A stretch of 64,000 bases of DNA from Epiperipatus broadwayi (lineage: Eukaryota > Onychophora > Udeonychophora > Euonychophora > Peripatidae). Location: the NCBI GenBank assembly GCA_028023455.1, contig JAQFVV010006640.1:452001-516000 (forward strand), read 5' to 3'. A program made the translations under genes and the position numbers. A model generated the notes under the pieces. It saw only the letters and a program-made list of their open reading frames with translations. It was not told the origin of the DNA and did not search any database. Numbering within the stretch: the first letter of the stretch is position 1; each line of letters starts with the position of its first letter. Of this stretch, positions 1-12,719 are shown in pieces.

Positions 1-229
1 TTATTATCACACACAGCACAAGTACTTTTAAGGATTTTGTTGAATACATTGCTTCCAATCATAAATTTATGGTTACTAGAGAGTCAGTGTGATTTTAAAT
101 CAAACAGCATCATAGATATACTTTTTGTTGACAGGAAAATCCACAAAAGATATCAGGAATAAAAGAATGATTTGTATAAGATTCGGTTAAAGCATTTGAT
201 TCAATATAGAACAGGCTAGTGGTATTATT

Positions 230-1160
230 TGAAACTAATCAGTTATTCACTAAAGTTTATTCAAACTCTACCACTTCTACATAATGGAATTAGAGAAGTT
301 TTATTACTATAGATGAAAAATCTGAGGCATATAAAATTAAACTTATTATTACATAATAATATATATTAGCTCCAATATTATCTTCTATTTTTATGACAGA
401 TGTCTTTGGAAATATCTAGAAATGGCTTAATGAAACAGGGATTCAGAAACAATACAAGTTAGATAATGGAATATTTAATTTGAATTGATAAAAATAAAAA
501 ACAAAACATCATTTTCTTGGATTCTGGATTTACACTATACTGATGATTGTGCTGTTTTTGCTAGTTCAAAGAATGATTTATATATTGTACTTAATAGTTT
601 GAATGAACATTTAAAGACTTAGATTTAATAATTAAAGTTTAAAAAAACTCTCAATTTTTTTGTCAGATATTGATGGAAGGATAATTCTCAGGAAGGTTTA
701 GTTTGGTTAGTTATTAATTTGAGAATGTAAATCGATTTAAATAGCTTTGTAGTTTTATATAATATGCACTTTACATGTTGAAGTACTGCATAAATTCCAC
801 TGAGCTTTTGTTTTAACAAGTTAAAAGATAGAATATTTTTCCACAAAGTTTTCTGCCCATAGAATTTTTAATTTACTTAATTTATTATATTGAAGTAAGA
901 CTTGGACACCACAGTATAAAAATATTATTATTTTTTAAATTTTTAGAATGTTTATAAAATTTTAAAAATACACTGGCATGATAATAAAACTCACCAATAT
1001 ATTATTTTACCTTCTGCAATTGATTCTATAGAATCCACATCTGTAAAATTAGAACTTTATTAGATTGGACATGTAAAACAAATGAATGTTAAAAGTATTT
1101 GTGTTGAATTTAGGCATCGATTTTATTGAAGAAAATTCATTTATATTATAAGGATTCTTT
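230..1160 (+). pseudogene. Decayed non-LTR retrotransposon reverse transcriptase
   Basis: Conceptual translation with frame changes gives recognisable LINE RT pieces in the right order. Around 530-620 there is a degraded catalytic motif reading DDCAVFASSKNDLY, corresponding to the Y-x-DD box with its usual downstream leucine-rich helix. About 890-1060 reads SKTWTPQYKN, then IHWHD and a later IGHVKQMN-like stretch, which match the post-RT thumb/C-terminal segment of LINEs (the SETWTPY, WHD and GHV-R motifs). Numerous stops and frameshifts show that it is long dead. The clade is not resolved; it differs from both the CR1-like and the RTE-like elements elsewhere in this window. What is seen is the motif order; that it was one element is inferred. 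Confidence 0.55.
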
Positions 1161-4100
1161 CAAATACATGCTAACTAAATGCAAAATTGATTGTTTTCTT
1201 CCTGAGAAGATATTGAAAGAGAAGAGAATACTTGGTGAATACAATTAGACATGTTGTTGAAGTATTTTGGAAAGAAATTATTTTTTCAGATATTAAGACA
1301 ACGTAGCAAAATTTCAAACAGGAAAATGGACTATCATGTTCTAAATATGGAGTATTCATAGTTTTAGATTAGTATCGGCAGACATTGCAAAACTCATTTT
1401 TAGAGTAGTTTTCTTCTTTGCTTTCTTTTTTGGGAGGTGGGGGGGTGGTCATATTCATTCATGGGTGATTACTATATTATGTAATAAAAAAAATAACTGA
1501 TAATTTGTAATGCAAAATATATTTCAGGTTTAAAAACTATATAATAGTAAGTAATGTTTAAAATATATAGACCAAAGTGTAGTTAAGGCACTATAGTTAT
1601 ACCCATAATTAAAAACTTATAACAAAGTTTTAAAAAAGTTTCAACATTAAAATTATGCATATATATAAAATATATACATATATAAACATTATATACCCAC
1701 AGGATGTCATAGGTTAATAGTAGCTTGTGATTGCAAAAAGACCATGACCTGGAATTTTAATCTGGAATTTTCTTAGATACTTGCCCCATAATCAGTTTGT
1801 TTAGCAATCCATAACTGGTTAGTAAATAGATAATCAAGAAAAAAATTAATTATTAAAAACTGCTGTGATAAATAAAAAACAAATTAAAATTGTCAAAAGC
1901 ATATAATAGTGTTTTAATGTATGTATTGAGAATTTAATATAACATTGAACATTAAGAGCTTTTAAAATAAAGAATTAAAAAAATCTTAGAATATAGGATT
2001 ACAAAAGTGTTTCTACTGTATGGACCCTAATGCAGTTGAAATTCTGCAAAAATATTCAAAAGAAGAAGTGATGTCCCCTTTGATTTTTCTGAAATTATTA
2101 AATGTATTTATAAGTTACAATAAATACATTGGTCATATTTAAAAATAAAATAGATTAATGTAAGAAAAAGCTAAATTTTTTAAAACTTATGTCAAACACT
2201 GACATTAAAATTATATGCTTACAGAAACAAAAATAGCATAATTATATTTAGTGCAAAATATATACCAATTTGTGTCGTTTGTTCCGACAGTTCCAAAAGT
2301 AGGTGAACAACTAACAGGTGTTAGTTTCCAAAACTTTTGATGAACAGCTTTTTTGAGCTTTGAGATATTATTTGTAGATATTATAAAAAATAACCTTTTA
2401 GTTACAAAATAATTATATATCATGAAATGAACTTCATTTAATGTCCCAAAAATATTTTCCAGACTGATTTATATATCCAGTGAAATAATTAATCTTTTTT
2501 GATATTATTAAAGATTAAACATTAAATTCAGAAATGCTCTTAGTCACTGTGTTTTAGAAACAAAATTTAATTTCTTTAGATTAAACGGCTTTAGTCAACC
2601 CAAACACTGAACACATTTTGAGGCTCTTTAATTTGTGTACTCTCAGTGGCAAAATATCAAAATTGGGAAAGAATAAAAATCCTTATCCTCTTAAATTAAT
2701 TACTTTTTCAAAAGATTATCACTTCTGATTATTTGACAGAATAAATTATGCAAGGTGTGCTACAGATATTAACAAGCCATTGATATTTGAAATTAATATT
2801 TACATTTTTTATTATCTTACCATTTTATTAATTTATTAGACTGAATAAAAATTAAAGCTATATTGCTATTTCAAGAGAGGAAACACATTATTTTACTAAT
2901 AAGCTTCAATCACCAATAATGATTATTGCTCTGCTGCTATTTATATCCCACCCCTCAAATTTTGCATAAAATGTATAGACTCATAGGGATTTCAAGTCCT
3001 ACTAACTCACAATTCTCATTTAGGAGTTTGTTAAATTTATTCCCTTTTCTAGAAAAGAAAAGTAAATTTATCATATATTTCTATAGGTTTTTATTTTCTT
3101 ATTTTTTGCCCATTCACTTTGCGATTAATTAAATAAAACTTATGCAAATGTTTATCATTTGAATGTCATGAATTATTCAAATTATGCACTAACACCTTTT
3201 TATATTATCATTTAAATTGAAAAGTAAAATTAAATGCTTTAATTTATTTGCTTGTATTTCTCACAGACTGGGTTTTAAAGTAACAAATGATCTTTTTGCC
3301 AGAATTTGTTATTATGCTTTAGTGTAGAATGTGATTCTTAATTCCAGATAATAAATCTTTATCAAAAATGCTTCTCAGGTCGGTTTTGTCATGCTCAACC
3401 CGCCCAGGTCCTTTTCTCAAACATTTTTCCATGAGGGTTTGCATCATTGTACGTTGCTACACCTCTATAAGATTACTTTGTTTTATCATTTGAAGAGTAA
3501 AAGTTTTCAAAGACATAACATATGAAAGTTGTTTAATCTTATCTTGTCTTAAATACATTATGCAGAACACAAAAATGTTAAATCAAGATTTTGGTCTTAT
3601 ATATTAACTTGAAATTGTTCCAAGTTGTTTTGTTTGTTTTTTTGATAGTTTGCCAAATATAGTGACAGTTTCTCCGTTTATACTGAGCATAATTTGTGAT
3701 TGTGGAAATAAAATAATCGAATGTTTGCAGAATCTCAAAACTGTATTCACTTAAAATAAAATTGGAAATATATCTGTTTCTTGAATAATTGTCACTCTTT
3801 ATTATGATTGCATGTAGTAAGAAAGAATCATTTGCAAACTTTTTCAGAAAGTTGGTTGAAAAACAGTCTAACTCTATATTTCAAGATTTACATTCTCGTT
3901 AAAAAGATTAGCCTCGTAATATTTTATTGTAATTTTAAATTATACTAAATTAAATAATAAAGTATTAGACATAATGCTATTGGTATTTTTGAATGAATAG
4001 TGAAATGGAGTAAAAAAATGTGGATGCAAATTTGCAGCTTTATTTTACTTCAAAATGCTTTATTAAAAAGCTTTACGTTAATTTTTATATTGTTATGAAA

Positions 4101-4534
4101 ACATAACCTGGGTAGCCTTTGTGGTATATACTTAATCTTTCATAGCATTTTCCCGTCATTCTTTTATATGTTGACAAAATCAATAGAGTGAGTGGCGTCC
4201 TTTTTTTTTTTTTTTTACTTTAGAATTATGTTAGTGTAATAATTATTTCAGCAATGAATTTTCAATCTGGAATCGTTATAATGATTCAATAAGTGTAGCT
4301 ATTTTATCTCATAAACGTTTTGAAGAATCTCATCATTGCTTGAAGTGAAAAGAAATGCAAAAGAGGATTGATAAAAGTGCTTTTTTTTAAATCTTTCTTT
4401 AATACTTTTATAAAACATGAGCTTTTCTGTAGTTAAAATGCAATGAGAGAGAGAGAGAGAATGACAAACTCTTAAGCTCAAGATACAATCGCAGACTCTT
4501 AATTAACTCAAGATAATTTGTCTATCACAGTCTG
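1161..4534. other. No gene recognised; AT-rich intergenic sequence
   Basis: No supported coding sequence. It contains homopolymer runs, short TA-rich tracts and a (GA)n tract at 4445-4460 just downstream. A small less AT-rich patch at about 3380-3470 has no recognisable identity. Confidence 0.5.
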
Positions 4535-4667
4535 ATGCCTAAACTTTTTTTTTCCTCATGTGTCATAGCATCAGACGGAAAGTGAACCCACTAACCCGGG
4601 ACAACTGCTTGTGAAGCAGCTGTCGCTGACCTCTCGACCACCAATGCTTGACATGCCTAAACTTTTT
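4535..4667 (-). repeat. tRNA-headed SINE copy 1 with 15-bp target-site duplication
   Basis: On the minus strand the element runs GTCAAGCAT..., a tRNA-like body (4567-4647, complement), then ATGACACATGAGG and an A tract. The tRNA-like part closes with a seven-base acceptor-like stem (GCATTGG against a CTGATGC end) and has an anticodon-like hairpin GCTGC-TTCACAA-GCAGT. The exact direct repeat atgcctaaacttttt flanks it at 4535-4549 and 4653-4667, the signature of L1-like target-primed insertion. A second copy at 54382 shares the whole body. The T arm is enlarged and lacks the canonical TTCRA loop, so it is a SINE and not a working tRNA gene. Confidence 0.8.
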
Positions 4668-5540
4668 ATGCTATTTTTACTTAGTATTTCAGACATTGTC
4701 AGTAGTATCAGAAAAAAAAATTATGTAGGTTTAATATCTAATTCAAATTTTTTAATAACATTAGCTGTGAACTAATATACAGTTTTATGGTTTATCTATA
4801 AAGTAATGATTTGTATCATATTTAATCTATATTAGAAGCTATTGTTTCTTTTCGTAATTGAATTAAGCAAAATAACTTTAATCGAAATTAGTCAATTAAT
4901 GTAAAATTGAAGAATGCTTTATATTTTTTATATATTGATTTAATTTCCCCAATACTAGCATCTTTTTAATTTGCCAAGCATAAGTTTGTCTAGTCATTCT
5001 AGATTTATGATGCAATAATAATTTTATATTAAAAAACTGTCTTTAATACTTATAATTCTATAATGCTTTTTTTTGGTTTGTTTGTTTCTTTAGTGAGTGA
5101 GATAAGTCTTGTTTTTTTAACCTAATCCTTATTACAATTTTTTTGTTTATATAAAAAGATTATTATACTCTCTCTATATATATTGAAATATTTGTTTTAT
5201 CAGTGCACTTTCCACATTAGCTCAATCCAATCGCAACCATTCATCAGCCTAGACATCAGTAAAACCTCTCACATTTTTGAAACGTCCTGTTCAATATTTT
5301 TCATGTAAACAAGATATACAAAGTACATGTTACTATTTTACTTTATAAATGTATTTTTAGTTATATTTAAATTTAACTTCATGTATATATTTTTAGGTAT
5401 ATTTTAAAAATCTATTCAACCACAGGTTCCTTAAACATATGACCAAAATATATGTGAAAAATATTGTAATATATATATATATTAAATTCTAAACACGAAT
5501 TAATTGTCAAACGGCAAAATTATATTTTTCATTATATAGC
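4668..5540. other. No gene recognised
   Basis: AT-rich sequence without supported coding potential or a recognised repeat, up to the edge of the ribozyme-element palindrome. Confidence 0.5.
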
Positions 5541-5866
5541 GTATATGAGCATAGACTTCCACACGACCCACCACTCTCCACTCCATCTCATTACACTAAT
5601 ACACTTGAACACATATATGTTGAAAAGATAAATAATCATCAATATATGTATTTCATGCTAAACCAGCAATCATCAGTTAATCCAGATTATCATCTCTGCA
5701 TATATATGCAATACGTGCTCAGATATATATTAAGATAGCCAATCTTCATACTTTAATGGACAGACTTCAATCCATTCCACACTCCAACTCTTTAACAGTC
5801 CATCTAATTGAAAATCTGATGATGGAATGCTCAAAGGTCACCCTGGGGCCAAGATTCTCATCATGC
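5541..5866 (-). repeat. Hammerhead element copy A1 (left arm of palindrome)
   Basis: Matches the near-complete copy at 38030-38502 from its start (gtatatgagcayag) through the block gatgatggaatgctcaaagg, then breaks off. Its sense strand, taken as the ribozyme strand, is minus. It is followed immediately by an inverted copy, so the two make a stem-forming palindrome of about 0.65 kb. Confidence 0.85.
5632..5691 (-). ncRNA. Hammerhead ribozyme motif, type I, copy 1
   Basis: Reading the minus strand: outer stem I GATAATC, internal loop TGGA, inner stem TTAA, core CTGATGA, stem II TGCTG-GTT-TAGCA, core GAAA, short stem III ATACATAT, then TTGA and GATTAT closing stem I. Relative to other copies the inner stem I changed from CCAA/TTGG to TTAA/TTGA and still pairs. 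The base pair next to the core in stem II is T-T instead of G-C, so activity is uncertain. The core order is that of known hammerheads; self-cleavage is inferred. Confidence 0.7.
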
Positions 5867-6247
5867 TTATGAGGAGTCAAATTGACTTTAGGTCAACATG
5901 GATGTTCCATCATCAGATTTTCAATTGGATTGACAGTTGAAGAGTTGGGGTGTGGAGTGGATTGAAGCCTGTCCATTAAAGTATGAAGATTGGCTATCTT
6001 GTTATATATCTGAGCACTTATTGCATATATGTGTAGAGATGATAATCTGGATTAACTGATGATTGCTGATTTAGCATGAAATACATATATTGGTGATTAT
6101 TTATCTTTTCAACATATATGTGTTCAAGGGTATCAGTGTAATGAGATGGAGTGGAGAGTGGTGGGTCGTATGAAAGTCTATGCTCATATATACTATATAT
6201 TACATATATTGATACAGGTATATAATAAGCCTGTATTTCAGTTATTT
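5867..6247 (+). repeat. Hammerhead element copy A2 (right arm of palindrome) with tail-head junction
   Basis: Inverted relative to A1. It covers the ribozyme and ends at 6185-6194 with the element head (tgctcatata), after which 6195-6247 is the reverse complement of the tail of another unit (tattacatatattgatac..., gcctgtatttcagttatt). The tail abutting the head is the junction of a tandem array. Confidence 0.85.
6041..6100 (+). ncRNA. Hammerhead ribozyme motif, type I, copy 2
   Basis: GATAATC at 6041-6047 pairs with GATTAT at 6095-6100; CTGATGA is 6056-6062, stem II is 6063-6077, GAAA is 6078-6081, the stem III strand ATACATAT is 6081-6088, and the predicted cleavage site follows A6089, with TTGG at 6090-6093 facing TTAA. 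Stem II has the weaker TGCTG/TTAGCA pairing. Confidence 0.7.
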
Positions 6248-7899
6248 TTCATTATTATGTTTAGTCAGATTATAAAATATTAAGATAAACAATGTATATA
6301 AGATAAACTACTTACATAAGACTAAAGATAATTTTTTTTAAAAAAAAGATTACAATTGTGGGTTAGATAAGCATTTACTTTGAAAGATTAGATAAAGATT
6401 TATTATTTGCATATATACTGTATTTGTATTTATTTTAACATGCAGCGTTGTGATAGACAATATATACATTTTCAAAATTCTTACTTAAAATGATAAAATT
6501 GTTTGTAAAATATACTTTATATTATATAATGTCTATTGGTATTTTATCTGGGCAGATTATATCAACAATAGAGTAAAGAATTCAAGAGCTAAAAGTTATT
6601 GGGTTGAAGCTCAATTTATTATTCATGATGTTCAAACATCACATAACCTTCATTGCAACTGACAATTGAATAGATTTTCTTTATATTCAAAATAAAATAA
6701 AATGTTTAAATCCAGCTTTTTTATTTTTTATTAATGTATTACAAATACTTTCCAAGTAATGCAACAATACTACTATGTTATAATTATATGTCATTGATAA
6801 AATGTAATATTAGATTTTGTATATAGTCATAAAAAACCCAAAAAAGAAACATTACTAACTGAAAATAATATTAAGTTATTCAAAAGTAATATAATCAAGT
6901 TGTAATTTTATAAAATTAATTTATTTTTTTAAAAAAAACAATAGACTAAATTAATAGTAAAAATAATAAAAATTGTTCAGTTTTGTAAAATAAAACTGAA
7001 GATAAGCAATGAATTCACTTTCTGTCAAGTATTACATTTAGGTCTTTAGTGATGAAGATCATGTGAATGATACATGGAGATAAGAGTATAGCAAGGAATA
7101 ATGAAGACAATCTATCTACAATGTAATGGTTGCAGTTTTCTTATAGCAATTAAAGTTATGTTTAAAAGAAATAAGAGCTGGACTTTTTTATCATTTAATT
7201 ATTTTTACATATATTTATATAACTGTAATTTCCAAACATGGAATAAATGTATTGTAACATGGAGTTCGTTTGACATCATTTATAAAATATGTTTATTGAT
7301 TTCAACAAATGCACCTTCACAATAGAGAAAGGTGTGAAAAAATAATATTAATAAAAATTATTAAAAACGTTTTGAAAACAAGAAAATAGAATTATGTATT
7401 AACATCAAAATAATCTAATTAGAGAATCTTGAAATAAAAAAACTAGATGATGCTATAATGAGAAAAATCAAGAATTTCTCATAAGATAATCAGAGAAATA
7501 TATATAGTATATATCTTGCAACAATAACAATATTTGGGGCAAAAAATACATAAAAAATATTATCTATTATTAAAATTCAAAAGATGAGTGAGATTTCGTT
7601 TAATGTTTTTTTTCAAAAAAATAGACTTAATCCAGGACAGGAGCCAAGGACTCCAGTTAACACTGTTTCTGGCTCCCTGTTTCGTTCCCTTTTTTCTAAG
7701 TTCAGGGAATTAAATTTCTCTAAAACTATCCCTATTAAAAAGAGAAGTTTTTTAGCTCTCTTTTTATATACAAGCTATATCAACAATGTAATCACAAATA
7801 AGCATAATTTCAGCTTTTATAAAAACGCTATGTAAATATATGGCAGCCACTGAAATTACAAATGATTTCTACAGAAATTTTACCTTTTAATGAAAATTT
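6248..7899. other. No gene recognised
   Basis: AT-rich. A short open frame at 7584-7835 has a mixed composition but matches nothing I recognise, and could belong to the retrocopy-like sequence just downstream. Confidence 0.4.
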
Positions 7900-8700
7900 T
7901 CATTTCACTTAATTTTGTTGAATGAATGAGAGGGTCCAGTTGTTAGGAAGACTCCCAGGGGTCTAAATCCTAGTTCTTTTGAGGGAGGGGTCTGGGATGA
8001 GGGCGCTGTGGTAATCGTTACCAACATTGGTTTTTCTCATTCACAAGATAGAAAAAATAATGTTATTTATGGTGATTCTTTAACGTTATCATTATGAGTG
8101 ATTTTATCCATGTATTATTGCAAAATAGGTCGCAGTTTGGCCTCATGATTCTAATTGCAAGTGATCCACCTTATTTAATTTTATTACTTCCAATGTTGCT
8201 ATTGATAGGGCTGGCCTTTTGCTGTTCATGTGATTTTCATGATGGATTAGAATGGTTTTCAGCAGAGACATTTTGAAGCTTGGATTTTTTCCCCTTGTTC
8301 TCCATAGGTTTTCCATAATTTTTCCAAAGTATTCAGGATTGCTCTCTTGTGAAGATATTCAAGGCCATTTGGAAGAACTGAACAGTAGATTGATTTAGTC
8401 CATATTTTATGTTATCTCCAAGTGTTTTCCTATTTCTCAACTTTCCCAATATTGTACTCCTAAAAGACTATTCATATTTGATTTCTAGACTTTACAAATA
8501 ATTCCTAATTGTAACATTCATTTGTCTTTAATGGTTAATACAAACCCTTTCCACATCCCTTTCCCTTTTCATATGTATCCTTCCCCCTTCACTATGTTGC
8601 TCCAGAATTTCATTTTTACCATTCTTTGTAAACCTCTTATATAACTATATTTGTACCTTTTTTTGATGAATAAACTTTCATCACTGAGAAAAAAAAACAA
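7900..8700 (+). other. Possible poly(A)-terminated retrocopy 3' end, source unknown
   Basis: A region less AT-rich than its surroundings ends in GATGAATAAACTTTCATC followed at 8689 by an A tract. The AATAAA signal a short distance before poly(A) suggests a reverse-transcribed 3' end, either of a LINE or of a cellular transcript. No protein domain could be read and no clear target-site duplication was found. Confidence 0.35.
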
Positions 8701-9051
8701 AAAAAACTATAAAAACTTGAAAAAAGAATTACACTGATATAATATAAAGGTCACTTTAGCTACATTATTTATTTTGTAAGCTTAAAGGCAAATTATAATA
8801 TTAATTTATGTATTTTATATATGTTAATAACTACTAATTAAATAATATGCTGAAATAAATGTAATAGTAATCTATTTTATGGAAAAGTAAATTTATATCT
8901 AATCTACAAGGTTAAAATAGCTGGTCATTGTGTATAAAAACCACTTGGGCCAATTATAATATTGAACCCCCCCCCCCAATAAAAATAATAGCATAAATAT
9001 GTTATACAAAAGTATAATTAAAGCTGAATATTAACCTGATTATTTCGAGAT

Positions 9052-10176
9052 TAGGAATGGGGAACCTTTGACTCATAGACCAAATATGATCCTCAAATGC
9101 TCTCAATCCAACCCCCAGACATTTTCCAAAATAATGAATCTCTATAAAATTTCTATGTAAACACATATGTAGTGCAAATATAGAACTAAGAGTAAGTAAA
9201 ATAAAATATTTTCTCAACTACATCTTTTTCTCTCTCCAACTTTTTATTCTTCATAATAGTTCTACTTCATTTTATCAGAGATACAATATTCCAATAAATT
9301 ATATATACATTATATTATAAATCTGATTATAAATTAAATCTACAATGCTGAGAGCAGTTTGTTTTTGTAATGATTTTCTCAGACAATGTATAACTATCAA
9401 AAATAAAAATTGATTTTTTACTTTCATTTTATTATTATTATTTTGCAATTAAATTTTTTTTTATTAAGATGGCTACACTGAGAAAGAAAATGCATTTCAA
9501 ATATAATAGACCAAAGTGTATTTATTTTAAAGAGAGAAATAGTAAAACAATGTACCTGATATATCTGGAAAATATTTCAGTTAATAAAGAGCGCATTATT
9601 AAGGGGCATTATTTATCAAAATATTCTGATTACAACAAAATTTTTGAAGAAGAAAGGAATATTAAAATATAAAACTTGAAAAGGAGTTTCATCATGTACC
9701 TGACATATTTTATAAAAAATACAAACAAATTAGAAAATCATGTAAAAGCAAGTACTTTATAAATGAAAAAAGTGGAAAATTCAAAATCATTTTTGAAGGG
9801 GAATTTATAAAAGACTGCATCCTAGCTGCTGTAGAATTAATCTATCCAGAACATAAAAGGAAATTTGAGAATATAAATATGTCATGAAGACAGGTACCAG
9901 GCAAATTGAAAAAATTGTCATTAATTGTGGAATAGTCATTAATAATAATGATATTACTATATTTTTTAATTCATAAAAAATTATGGCCCTTATTTAAAAA
10001 GGAAAAATTGAAGGTGGCCTACCAATTGAAAATAGTGTCCAACCTAGATTAGAGCTAATTAAATTTTTGATCAAATATGGCAGGTTAATTTTTTAAGTCC
10101 TTAATTTTGCATGACTTAAGAGTGAGATTATAAATATTCAAATGATCCTTGGCTGGAAAAAGGTTCCCCATTCCTG
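9052..10176 (+). mobile_element. Decayed hAT-like DNA transposon with terminal inverted repeats
   Basis: The left end TAGGAATGGGGAACCTTT and the right end AAAGGTTCCCCATTCCTG are inverted copies; the implied terminus CAGGAATGGGGAACC begins with CAG, as is common for hAT elements. Between them lies a degraded transposase-like reading frame in + orientation. The expected 8-bp duplication is only weakly visible (ttcgagat versus ctctagtc, four of eight identical), in keeping with great age. Confidence 0.65.
9469..9960 (+). pseudogene. hAT/ZBED-like transposase remnant, N-terminal part
   Basis: The open frame 9469-9672 begins MATLRKKMHFKYNRP. It contains a run resembling the second half of a BED-type finger and the following helix of GTF2IRD2/ZBED-like hAT proteins (KERIIKGHYLSKYSDY, then EEERNIKI...LKRSF). 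After a frame change near 9700-9780 it continues FEGEFIKDCILAAVEL, YPEHKRKFENINMS and TRQIEKIVIN, the order seen in that family (EGEFIK, CPEKK-FENI-LSR, TVTRRI). The zinc-binding cysteines are mostly lost and the catalytic and dimerisation regions are missing. It lies between matching terminal inverted repeats. Family assignment comes from remembered motif order, not from a search. Confidence 0.55.
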
Positions 10177-12719
10177 CTCTAGTCCTTTTCCCGCCTCTTA
10201 CGAGGCCTCTCGTCGACATCTGATGTCACTCTAACTCTGCCAGTTCTTATGCTAAAATATTCGTTTGACAGGTATTGATTAGGTTTTTAAAAGTTCTGTA
10301 AGATGGTGCCCTCTTCCGAATTATTTTACAAGTAAAAAATCAAAAAAACCGCATTTAAACCTAAACAAAGAAAGAACATTGTCAGTCATTGGTTGTCAGC
10401 GAGCTCTCAGCCGAAAAAGACATTCTGATTGGCTGGAAAGAACAAAGAAACCGCCTGATCAAAGAAAATAAAGAAAAACGCTGAGATTTTCATTTCGAAT
10501 GTGATTTAAGTATTTAAAACAGTATAATTTGAGAAATTAAAATAATTTTTAAAAAATAAACTAAAAAAACAAAATTATTTTCGAAAAATATTGAAGATTT
10601 TAGTAAAAATATTTAAGATTTAGCAAAAAGAAATCTTTACTTTTCAATAACGTAACATTGAAAAAAAGCGTTTGCGTCATCACTTTTTTGTTTAGACATT
10701 CGCTTTATATTTGCCGAAATTGAATATATTTTATAATAAATAAATAGCAATTTATTTTTGAAAGAACTTTCGTTCTCTTACATAACCTGAAAAATTAGTA
10801 ATATACTTTTTATAAATGTATCTGAGTTGAATTTAATATTATAGGCGAATATGTTTTAACAATAGGCTTTGTCTTCAGTTTGTGAGTTGGCCAATTAAAA
10901 GATTTGATTTTTACCTCATACAACCAATAATATAATTAGCGGTTTAAGGGCTAGATAATTAATTTGTACCAGAAGCTTTATTTGTGCAAATATATAAGGT
11001 TTAAAATTACAGAAAATTCTTTGATAATAAATGATGATAAGCAAGAATAAATTTATTAAATAAATTTGCTGGATAATTTAAGTCAAATATATTTTTTTAA
11101 GATCATCACAAATCAATTACATTTTTTAATTAAAATATTATTGCTCTTATTTTTTGATCACTACTTTTAAATAATTATAAATATTAGAATGAAGAAACAT
11201 ATTTAGGTATATTTAAAATTAAAAAATTATGCAATCGAATGTTTTGTTACTTAAGAAATGACGCATTGAGTACCGGAAATGACAGAATCGAATTACGGCA
11301 CCTTTAGCGCCGTCACTACCACTATACTAAACTAAGTAAGGCAAATAGAAAAAAAGTTTTAAAAAGATAATAGAAATAAAACTGTAAGAAATTATTTCTC
11401 TAAGAATTTGTTGTTTATGAAAGCTTATATGTATATGATAAATATATACTGTATATAATTTTTAGAATGTTTTTAAATATTTATATTTTTTTATTTATAT
11501 TCATTAATGTCATTTAACAAATTGTGCTGTTGTTTTTTTTTTTTTTTTAAAAAAAAGTATCAATAGTTTATCAAAACGCTTCATTATTAAAATTAAAATT
11601 ATAGCGTTTGGGAGGGGAGGCAGAATTTTGAAATTCACATATCCAAAAATGCATCTTCCCAAAGTTCTATTTAACTTTCAAATACTTTAAATCCAAAATT
11701 CTACACCAGCTATTTTATTCTAAAAGATAATAGATAATGAAGTCGTAAAAATTAAATGGCTTAAAACTTTATTAGACTTTCATTATTCATCTATATGGCC
11801 CTATACATACAATGTTGCAAAAAATATAGTCATAGTTGCTTAGGATACAATGGGTTATCTTTGAGGGCATTTTTAACTGAAGGTATGATCCTCTTGATTT
11901 GATCAGATAGTTATTTGTTGGACCCAGATTTCTCACTGATTAAATTAATACTAGGGATAGCTTTCATTAATGGAAATTTGTGACTGGAAAATCAAAAAAG
12001 ATATTAAAATCCATTAAGAAACTTAATCTGTGATCCATCATTTTACGTATAAAATGGGCTCTCGGTTCATCTTATAAAAACCCTTGAATTGCAATTCGGC
12101 ATTGGTTTCCCGAGTTTTGTGAATAAAATTTCTTTTTTTTCTCTTCTCTTCCTTCTGAATCCAGAAACTGAAGAAAAATTGCTTTATTAAAATCTAACTG
12201 ATATGAAAGCATGGGGGGGGGGGCGGTGATTGTGAATACAAAATCTTATTTATTACAACTCCTCACCCAATTATAAATGTTACTAATCTTAACTTAGAGT
12301 TTTGAATTTGGTTTTCCTTGGAAAAGAAGAAAACTTATTCATATATAATAATCAATATTTTAGTCTTCCAGGATAGAACTTTTTTAAGAAATCAATTTTA
12401 GCTATTTTATGTTTTTTTTTCCTTCGTATGGACTTTTTTTTTTTGCAACTACTTTGAAGAAACAAGCAACCTTTAGTATTTATTTGATCTGTTTAACTTT
12501 AATTGAGTAGCACCAACTACATTAGCTCCACTCCAATGGTCAATTCAATTGATTGCTGAATCACCTTTAACAATGGTGATTAAGATGTAATTAACTTCAC
12601 AACTAGATCCTATCATACTGCTTAATTTTGTAAAACGAAATAATGTTTTGTATTAATAGAAATAATTGAGAATTTAAATGTTTTATTAAAGTTATTTATA
12701 ATAATATATTTATATAATA
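10177..12719. other. No gene recognised; GC-richer patch at 10180-10480
   Basis: The patch at 10180-10480 is less AT-rich, has CpGs and two ATTGG (inverse CCAAT) motifs near 10396 and 10427, so a promoter is conceivable, but no adjacent coding exon was found. A second CpG-containing patch is at about 11280-11330. The rest is AT-rich with homopolymer runs. Confidence 0.3.

Noticed and set aside
528-545. ctgatgattgtgctg read as a hammerhead core
   Set aside because: It is the DNA behind the DDCAV RT motif; no GAAA or stems follow.
8094-8276. Hydrophobic 60-codon frame
   Set aside because: No recognisable domain, AT-rich context and no support on either side; probably chance or part of a retrocopy.
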